A stretch of 19,130 bases of DNA from Anaerolineaceae bacterium (lineage in GTDB: Bacteria; Chloroflexota; Anaerolineae; Anaerolineales; Anaerolineaceae), in NCBI GenBank assembly GCA_003158355.1, contig PMIV01000238.1:1654-20783 (forward strand). The letters run 5' to 3'. Made by a program: the position numbers and the translations under genes. The notes below the pieces were generated by a model. The model did not search any database and was not told the DNA's origin. It worked only from the letters and a program-made list of their open reading frames with translations. Positions 14,053 to 19,130 of the stretch are shown one piece after another. How positions within the stretch are numbered: the stretch's first letter is position 1; each line of letters begins with the position of its first letter.

Positions 14053-14058
14053 ATTATA
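14053..14058 (-). promoter_or_regulatory. Probable -10 box of the mscL promoter
   Basis: TATAAT reads on the minus strand at 14058-14053, preceded directly by TG. The 6-mer 17 bases upstream (TTCCAG) is a weak -35. It is 38 bases from the mscL start codon and lies opposite the MFS gene promoter. Confidence 0.5.
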
Positions 14059-14095
14059 CACTTTCAAAATATTTTCTGGAACTAATAACACCCAT

Positions 14096-14103
14096 GTTAG
14101 AAT
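14096..14103 (+). promoter_or_regulatory. Extended -10 box close to the MFS start codon
   Basis: TGTTAGAAT (TGn at 14095-14097 context, TAGAAT at 14098-14103) ends 7 bases before the GTG start at 14111. The same 12-mer CATGTTAGAATT also forms the -10 of the DUF151 promoter (9469-9480). The predicted transcription start would coincide with the GTG, implying a leaderless message. The -35 region is poor. Confidence 0.4.
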
Positions 14104-14110
14104 TAGATGC

Positions 14111-15346
14111 GTGATTTCCCGAATTCGAACAGTTTTACAACGCTATCCGCGCCAATTTTGGCTCATCGCGGGCATAATGATGCTGGCCTGGACCTTTCAC
14201 AGCATGTTGTGGCCGTACCTGCTTATCTATTCCAGTGAGAAGTTGGCCCAACCGCTCACAGCCGTGGCCGGTCTGCTGACGATCAATGCTGCCGTGGGCA
14301 TGGTCACCACTTTTCTGGGCGGAGCCATTGCCGACCGGTTTGGCCGCAAATGGGTAATGGCTATTTCATTCATCTTTTGTGCCGCCTCGTGGTATTTCTT
14401 CCAATTGGCGAATACGGTGGGCTATTTCATTGCCTTAATGGCATTAAATGGAGCCACCACACCCCTGTACCGGCTGGCCTCTGATTCAATGATGGCCGAT
14501 CTGGTACCAAGCGAAAAACGCATCGAAGCCTATTCCATTTTACGCATGTGTAACAACCTGGGGGTAGCCCTGGGTCCTGCCATTGGGGGATTTATTGCAG
14601 CGGTTTCATACAACCTCTCATTCACGATCACCGGTTTGGGCCTGCTTCTGTGCGGGGTGTTGGTGATGCTCTTTTCCGTGGAAACCATTCCACAGGCAAG
14701 CACAATACTTAACCAAGAAAAAATAACACTGGGAGGCTACTCTCACCTGCTGCATGACCGTCCTTTTTTAGCTCTGATCGGTGCTTTCACCCTCAACCGC
14801 ATCAGTTCGTCGACGTTGTGGTTGATGTTGGGCATCTATGTGAAAACAAATTTTGGCATCAACGAAGGCCTGTATGGGTTCATCCCGACAACCAACGCGT
14901 TGATGGTCGTCTTCTTTCAGGTGCTGACCACCAATTGGGTGAAGAAACACGATCCGAAGTGGATGCTGGTGCTGGGGTCTGCTTTTTATGGGGTGGCTTT
15001 GTTGGGCGTGGCATTTGGCAAAGGCTTTTGGGCTTTCTGGCTGTGCATGGTAATTGCCACCATCGGCGAAATGATCGTAGTTCCTACTTCCACAACCAGC
15101 GCTGCTGCCATGGCCCCCGATGAGATGCGCGCCCGCTATATGGGCGTATACACATTCACCTCTGGGATTGGTTCAGGGGTGGGGCCGTTGTTTGGCGGGA
15201 TTCTGAATGACTCTTTTGGCCCGACTGCCACCTGGTATGGGGGCGGTTTGATCGGCTTTGCCAGCGCGGCAGCCTTTTTGGTCAACCTGTTAACACAAAA
15301 AAAAGAAAAGCCGCACGATTTTAGAAAATCTATCCTCTTAGAATAA
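14111..15346 (+). CDS. Major facilitator superfamily transporter
   Basis: A 411-residue protein with about 12 hydrophobic segments, starting with GTG at 14111. MFS motif A is clear in the loop after the second helix: 'GGAIADRFGRKW' (70-81). 'LGPAIGGFIAAV' (154-165) fits the antiporter-type motif C region, and 'GIGSGVGPLFGGIL' in the second half mirrors it. The family exports drugs or imports and exports small metabolites by proton coupling; no substrate can be assigned. It is divergent from mscL with 95 bases between. No Shine-Dalgarno sequence precedes the GTG and a -10-like box lies just upstream, so translation may be leaderless. It appears monocistronic. Confidence 0.88.
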   Translation: MISRIRTVLQRYPRQFWLIAGIMMLAWTFHSMLWPYLLIYSSEKLAQPLTAVAGLLTINAAVGMVTTFLGGAIADRFGRKWVMAISFIFCAASWYFFQLANTVGYFIALMALNGATTPLYRLASDSMMADLVPSEKRIEAYSILRMCNNLGVALGPAIGGFIAAVSYNLSFTITGLGLLLCGVLVMLFSVETIPQASTILNQEKITLGGYSHLLHDRPFLALIGAFTLNRISSSTLWLMLGIYVKTNFGINEGLYGFIPTTNALMVVFFQVLTTNWVKKHDPKWMLVLGSAFYGVALLGVAFGKGFWAFWLCMVIATIGEMIVVPTSTTSAAAMAPDEMRARYMGVYTFTSGIGSGVGPLFGGILNDSFGPTATWYGGGLIGFASAAAFLVNLLTQKKEKPHDFRKSILLE

Positions 15347-15491
15347 AATTTTTCAGGCAGAAAAATTCGCAAGTGTGTTCATGTTTTCCCTCCTCCGGGT
15401 GGACATCCTGGCAGGCATTCAATGCCATTAGGACGGCCGCTGCGGCGTTTTTCAGCAGGTTCTGGATATCTGACCGATGTTCGGCCTGCAT
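15330..15491 (-). CDS. Possible small Cys/His-containing ORF (53 residues), doubtful
   Basis: A minus-strand frame from the ATG at 15491 to the TAG at 15330-15332 encodes 53 residues. The first half is a plausible amphipathic Ala/Leu-rich helix ('IQNLLKNAAAAVLMALNACQ'), and the second half carries several Cys and His ('HPEEGKHEHTCEFFC'). It overlaps the 3' end of the MFS gene by 17 bases on the opposite strand and lacks a clear ribosome site. Composition looks protein-like, but support stops there. A remnant of a decayed gene is equally possible. Confidence 0.2.
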   Translation of the reverse strand: MQAEHRSDIQNLLKNAAAAVLMALNACQDVHPEEGKHEHTCEFFCLKNFILRG

Positions 15492-15641
15492 ACGATCTGA
15501 CTTGAGGCTGGGTCAGCGGGATCATGTCCTGTTATTCCTGTGTTTACAAAATCCGCGGAAGTTTAAATATCCCTGGTGATCTCAATCCTCACTTCGGCTT
15601 CTATTGCGAATAGCCATCAATCTTTGTATAATGTTTAAATC
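15347..15641. other. Intergenic region between MFS transporter and secreted protein gene
   Basis: This 295-base stretch starts with a hairpin AATTTTTC/GAAAAATT (15347-15354 and 15360-15367, loop AGGCA) right after the MFS stop; it lacks a T run and is at best a weak terminator. The middle is GC-richer and contains the doubtful minus-strand small ORF. The end holds the promoter of the secreted-protein gene (15604-15632). No RNA gene was recognised. Confidence 0.5.
15604..15632 (+). promoter_or_regulatory. Sigma-70-type promoter with almost no leader
   Basis: TTGCGA (15604-15609) and TATAAT (15627-15632) are separated by 17 bases. The -10 ends 9 bases before the ATG at 15642, so transcription would begin about 2-3 bases before the start codon. 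There is no Shine-Dalgarno sequence in those 9 bases. Confidence 0.65.
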
Positions 15642-16601
15642 ATGAGAAATTTACGGCGGATCATTTTACTCGCTCTCAGCCTGGTACTTTTGGTCGGATT
15701 TACAACCATTTCAGGTTCAGTCTTTGCCCAGGGCAGCGACTCTGTTTACGTTCCCGAAACCGGGCATTGGATCAGAGGGCAGTTCCTCAAGGAATACAAC
15801 AGCGTCAGCGATCCGCTGCTCTATTTTGGCTACCCGATCACCGATGATTTTATGGATTCGGTGACGAAGCAGCAAGTTCAATATTTTCAGAAAGCTCGTT
15901 TTGACCTGGAAGATACTTCGGCCGGCCCGCAAGTGAAACTGGCTGCATTGGGAGCGCTGCTGCACGAAGACAACGCACAACTGGCAGATGTTGCTGATGA
16001 TGGTCCGACTTGCCGGCGTTTTTCAAATGGATTTTCGGTTTGTTATGCATTTTTGCAATTTTACGACGCTTACAGCGGGGCAAATTATTTTGGTTTACCG
16101 GTGTCGAAACTGGAAATGATCGATGGACGTTATATTCAGTATTTTGAAAATGTGCGCATGGAATGGTGGCCTGAACGGGCTGCGGGTGAGCGGGTGGTGT
16201 TAACGGATGTTGGTCGAATTTATTTCGATAAGGTGGTCGCTAACCCGGAATTACTCAAAGCGAACGTGGCGGAGAACGTTCAGGGGAAACTGGTCAACCC
16301 GGTGGTGCGCGTTTTCGCTCAAAAAGCGTTGATCGGAGCGGGCGAACAGCAAACCCTGTATATCATCGTACAAAACCAAAATTTACAGCCCATGCAAGGC
16401 GCACAGGTGGGTGTGACGGTCACTTTGCCGGATGGAACGAGCCAGTTCTACCGCTTGCCCGAAACTAATGAATATGGGGTCAGCAATTTGCTTTTGACCG
16501 TTCCCAATCTAAACGCTCAGTCAGTGGTTCAACTCAAAGCGGATGTCACCATTGGTGGCGAGGAAGCCTCCGGTAATGGTTGGTTCCGCATCTGGTGGTA
16601 A
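15642..16601 (+). CDS. Secreted protein with two FGYP/QYF-type repeats and Ig-like C terminus
   Basis: A 319-residue protein. Residues 1-29 are a signal peptide: basic 'MRNLRR', a hydrophobic core, then cleavage after 'SVFA'. 'PETGHWIRGQFL' opens the mature chain, followed by two related units: 48-90 with 'LLYFGYPITDDF' and 'QYFQKARFDLE', and 136-178 with 'ANYFGLPVSKLE' and 'QYFENVRMEWWPE'. I recall this repeat type from secreted Chloroflexi proteins, often with wall- or protease-related domains; its role is not established. C124 and C134 could form a disulfide. The last 100 residues (about 220-319) look like a beta-sandwich ('PMQGAQVGVTVTLPDGT'). It is monocistronic, has no Shine-Dalgarno, and is followed by a terminator. 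Confidence 0.72.
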   Translation: MRNLRRIILLALSLVLLVGFTTISGSVFAQGSDSVYVPETGHWIRGQFLKEYNSVSDPLLYFGYPITDDFMDSVTKQQVQYFQKARFDLEDTSAGPQVKLAALGALLHEDNAQLADVADDGPTCRRFSNGFSVCYAFLQFYDAYSGANYFGLPVSKLEMIDGRYIQYFENVRMEWWPERAAGERVVLTDVGRIYFDKVVANPELLKANVAENVQGKLVNPVVRVFAQKALIGAGEQQTLYIIVQNQNLQPMQGAQVGVTVTLPDGTSQFYRLPETNEYGVSNLLLTVPNLNAQSVVQLKADVTIGGEEASGNGWFRIWW

Positions 16602-16618
16602 TTAAGCGAGTTAAAAAG

Positions 16619-16651
16619 AATCCCCTGCATTTCAACTTTATGTAGGGGATT
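16619..16651. terminator. Intrinsic terminator between secreted protein and TPR genes
   Basis: A 12-base stem (16619-16630 with 16640-16651, one G-T pair, 9-base loop) contains CCCCT/AGGGG. On the minus strand it is followed by CTTTTT and so best serves the TPR gene that ends at 16655; on the plus strand the T content downstream is weaker. Confidence 0.75.
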
Positions 16652-16654
16652 TGC

Positions 16655-18988
16655 TTATTTTAAACTCAATTCAGTATAAAGTTTTTGATATTCTGACGCA
16701 TTGGGTGGATTGAGAGCAATAATGCGTTTGACTGTGGCAAGCGCATTGATCTTGTCTTCACCCTTGAGTAATTTTTCTGCCAGGCTATCCAGTTTTTCAA
16801 CAGCCTTATCGGTTTGGTCGTGAGAAACGTAAAAATTGACCATCCGCTGCTGCAGACCGACTTGACCCGGACGATCATCAAGCAATTTTTCTATGAAGTG
16901 GCCGCTTTTGGCAGCTTCTTCTGGCGCTTCCATCAATTTAAGATAGCTGTCCAGTTCGCTCATGGCCATATTGGTTTGCCCCATTTGCAGGTGGAGGTCG
17001 ATCAAGGTGGCGCGGGGACCGGGTTCCTGCGGCTGCAGGCTGCGCAGTTGTTCGAAAATGCGGATGGCCTGTTTCCAATCCAAACTTTGCAGCTCGATGT
17101 CAGCTAATTTATTCAATACCTGAATGGCCCATTGGCGGGTAGAGCTGGATTGTTGGGAAAGGGACAGGGCTGATTGATAGGTTTGCCTGGCCAGATCAAG
17201 TTCAGCCAGCAGATAATAAACGTTGGCCAGATCCATATACTGCTGGATGGCGTCATCCAGACGGCCTTCAGATTTAAGCAGATCGATCAGCATGCCGCGG
17301 ACAGATAGATCCATTGGTGCCAGGCGGGTGACACGCCGCAGCAAGTTAATGGCCTGGATAGGTTCACCGCGAACAGTGTAGGCGCTGGCGACCAGTAAAA
17401 ATTTCTCCACAGCCTCCATCACGCGGCCTTCAGAGATCAATAATTCGCCCATTTCAACATGCAGAGGAAGGTACAGGGGAACGTAAACCAGGGCATGAAA
17501 GGCATCTTCCATGGCAGAGCGATATTTCCCTTCAGAGGCCAGTCGTTTGACGTTGATCATTGCTTCGACCACCTGGCTGCTGTTCGTTTCAAGCAGCAGC
17601 TCGGCCAGGGGTAAAGGCGGGCTGCCTTCAGGTTGGGGAGGAAGCTGGCGCCGGGCAGCAGTAAGATATTCGCGCCAGTCCGCACGCATTAATTGTTCGT
17701 TGATAATGTGAAATAGATTACGAAGATCTTTCTCATCGGTGACGCGCGTCTGTGAATCCAGAATAGGCTCGTACAATTGCGCCAATTCGCCGCTTTGTTC
17801 AAAAGGAACCGTTTCACTATCAGCGATTTTTAAGGCGTGGAGAGAATGAAGGGCCGCTTCTTGATACTGAGCATTCTTCTCTTCCATTTCGGCCATAAGC
17901 AGGTAGGAACCCATTGCGTACAAAGGATTTTTAACCGATTTTTGTAAATACACCAATGCTTTTTTCGCATCTTTTTTTCGCAGCAAGAGACCCAGAACGA
18001 AAAAGGAAGCAGATTGATTCAGACCCAGGTTAATGGCAGTTTCAAGATCAGAAGCAGCCTGTTCATCCTGGCCGGAAGTTTGTGCATCGATCGCCTGGCT
18101 CAAGTGGAGCTGAATACGTACTCGTTCAGCCATTTCGGGGGAGAGCCCGCCGGTGCCTCGCGTGAGCGATTGCATGCCTTTGCGGTTGACCTGGCCGCTG
18201 CTGGCCTGGTTTTCTTCACTCTGTTCAAAAAGCAGGCTGGCCATTTCTTTGAGGGCTTTTAATCGGGTTTCGGTGATGGGGTCGTAATGAGCTGGAGCCT
18301 CGCTAATATCAGCCTCAGCACCCCCTTCCATTTGACGAACCTGCGCCATTCTCACCGGACCGGTGCTCCCCTTGCGACGTTCAGGGCGGGGCAGTGTCTG
18401 GTTATTTTGGAACAATTCCAGAGCTTTTTTGGCACCGGCGTGGTTGGGAGCCATTTGAAGGATGTACTGGATAACCTGCAGCGTTTTATTTTTTTCACCG
18501 GCGGATTGCATTAGACTGGCAGTAGCTAAATATTCATTGGCAGCATCGTCTTTGCGGCCAAGCTTGTCGTAGATCATGGCCAGACGAGTGTGAACCGTCT
18601 GATTTTCGGGGTTCAAGCGGAGCGCATTGTTAAAATCATCCACAGCGCGGTCAACATCATGGTTCTTGATCTCCGATTCGCCTCCCTGCATGAAGGATTG
18701 CACAGCTTCTTGCAGCATTCCTACCCGCTCATAAATTCGGGCGATCTTTTCAAAGGGCATGGGATCATCAGGCTGGAGCGCCGAGACGCGTTGATAGTCA
18801 CGCAGTGCTTCGTCATACTGTTTGAGTTGAAAACGAGAAAGACCCAGGCTGGCCAATGCTGTGGGGTGATCGGGAACTTCTTCCAGAGCTTGTGTGTAAA
18901 ATTCGGCAGCTTTGTCCCAATCTTGGTCCCAGGCGGCAGAGTGGCCCTGGTTCATCAATGTTTGAAATTTGGCAGAGTCTCCGGTCAT
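16655..18988 (-). CDS. Large cytoplasmic tetratricopeptide-repeat protein
   Basis: A 777-residue protein without signal peptide or membrane segment. TPR units are evident at about 16-170: 'WDKAAEFYTQALEEVPDHPT' (24-43), 'YDEALRDYQRVSALQPDDP', 'VDRAVDDFNNALRLNPENQT', each with the W/Y-x-x-A...Y...P spacing. Further units lie at about 300-400 and densely at about 495-770 ('VMEAVEKFLLVASAYTVRG', 'LDDAIQQYMDLANVYYLLAE'). A basic, Pro/Gly-containing linker (about 195-285, 'PRPERRKGSTGPVRM') separates the first block from the rest. Such proteins serve as scaffolds; no enzymatic domain is visible. The ATG is 9 bases after the polA stop on the same strand, so the two are probably co-transcribed, though a functional link to replication is not shown. 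Confidence 0.85.
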   Translation of the reverse strand: MTGDSAKFQTLMNQGHSAAWDQDWDKAAEFYTQALEEVPDHPTALASLGLSRFQLKQYDEALRDYQRVSALQPDDPMPFEKIARIYERVGMLQEAVQSFMQGGESEIKNHDVDRAVDDFNNALRLNPENQTVHTRLAMIYDKLGRKDDAANEYLATASLMQSAGEKNKTLQVIQYILQMAPNHAGAKKALELFQNNQTLPRPERRKGSTGPVRMAQVRQMEGGAEADISEAPAHYDPITETRLKALKEMASLLFEQSEENQASSGQVNRKGMQSLTRGTGGLSPEMAERVRIQLHLSQAIDAQTSGQDEQAASDLETAINLGLNQSASFFVLGLLLRKKDAKKALVYLQKSVKNPLYAMGSYLLMAEMEEKNAQYQEAALHSLHALKIADSETVPFEQSGELAQLYEPILDSQTRVTDEKDLRNLFHIINEQLMRADWREYLTAARRQLPPQPEGSPPLPLAELLLETNSSQVVEAMINVKRLASEGKYRSAMEDAFHALVYVPLYLPLHVEMGELLISEGRVMEAVEKFLLVASAYTVRGEPIQAINLLRRVTRLAPMDLSVRGMLIDLLKSEGRLDDAIQQYMDLANVYYLLAELDLARQTYQSALSLSQQSSSTRQWAIQVLNKLADIELQSLDWKQAIRIFEQLRSLQPQEPGPRATLIDLHLQMGQTNMAMSELDSYLKLMEAPEEAAKSGHFIEKLLDDRPGQVGLQQRMVNFYVSHDQTDKAVEKLDSLAEKLLKGEDKINALATVKRIIALNPPNASEYQKLYTELSLK

Positions 18989-18997
18989 TAATGGATC

Positions 18998-19130
18998 CTA
19001 ATCTGGCAAAATCTGCATACTTCCCCAGTTTACACCACTTCGGGCTTCGGTGGATAACGGAATTGAAAGGATCAGCGCATTTTCCATCACTTTCTTGACC
19101 ACGGCGGCAGTTGACTTGAGTTCTCCCTCC
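18998..19130 (-). CDS. polA: DNA polymerase I, C-terminal end (5' part outside the window)
   Basis: The last 44 codons of a minus-strand gene that continues beyond the right edge; the stop TAG is at 18998-19000. The translation contains 'VVKKVMENALILSIPL' and then 'RSGVNWGSMQ', which aligns with the extreme C terminus of family A polymerases (E. coli: 'LMENCTRLDVPLLVEVGSGENW'-type ending, with the Met-Glu-Asn, Val/Ile-Pro-Leu and Asn-Trp positions conserved). This segment follows motif C in the palm domain. The remaining domains cannot be seen. It lies directly upstream of the TPR gene. Confidence 0.88.
   Translation of the reverse strand, partial: EGELKSTAAVVKKVMENALILSIPLSTEARSGVNWGSMQILPD

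Noticed and set aside
15347..15367. Hairpin after the MFS gene as a strong terminator
   Set aside because: The stem is short and AT-rich and no T run follows; at most it is a weak terminator.
15373..15579. Plus-strand 68-codon open frame before the secreted-protein gene
   Set aside because: The composition (many Cys, Trp, Arg, Ser) looks random, there is no ribosome site, and no family resemblance was seen.

Overview
The window reads as a bacterial chromosome segment, most likely from a Chloroflexota (Anaerolineae-like) organism. This is inferred from a secreted protein with the FGYP...QYF...RF repeats I associate with that phylum, a Tad-pilin cluster, a zinc-ribbon MscL, a DUF151 nuclease-family gene next to dnaB, and mixed ATG/GTG starts. 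The taxonomic call rests on family resemblance only. No rRNA, tRNA, CRISPR array, transposase or phage gene was seen.

Layout, left to right. (1) 1-2166, plus strand: the 3' end of a DegT/DnrJ/EryC1/StrS aminotransferase, a membrane protein with a bacterial PH domain, and a DUF92 (VTE6-like) membrane protein. (2) 2167-2487: non-coding, with a palindromic MITE/REP-like element flanked by 11-bp direct repeats. (3) 2488-4937, minus strand: a MerR/TipAS-type regulator, an ABC ATPase and an ABC-2 permease, transcribed from a textbook MerR promoter with a 19-bp spacer and a 15-bp palindrome inside it. (4) 5127-8284, plus strand: three Tad/Flp pilus-type membrane-anchored proteins ending in a strong terminator. 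Convergent to them is an orphan OmpR-type regulator with a degenerate receiver (8335-9042). (5) 9043-9508: AT-rich regulatory region. (6) 9509-13526, plus strand: DUF151 nuclease, replicative helicase DnaB, a DnaD-domain protein, and a zinc-finger DnaC/DnaI-like ATPase carrying two complete AAA+ modules in one chain. (7) 13572-15346: MscL (minus) and a divergent MFS transporter (plus). (8) 15642-16601: the secreted repeat protein. (9) 16655-19130, minus strand: a 777-residue TPR protein directly downstream of the 3' end of DNA polymerase I (polA), of which only 44 codons are in the window.

How the genes work together. The most coherent and unusual unit is region 6. A helicase, a DnaD-like remodeller and a helicase-loader-like ATPase are coupled by a 1-nt overlap and then an 80-nt out-of-frame overlap. 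The organisation is analogous to the Firmicutes DnaB/DnaD/DnaI loading machinery, but the loader is an internal duplication. Region 3 looks like a self-regulated drug-responsive efflux operon. Region 4 supplies secreted or surface pilus-associated proteins without the Tad motor genes, which must lie elsewhere.

Two genes (starts at 14111 and 15642) have a -10 box 7-9 nt before the start codon and no Shine-Dalgarno, suggesting leaderless mRNAs. All functional calls come from motifs read by eye. No database search was run.
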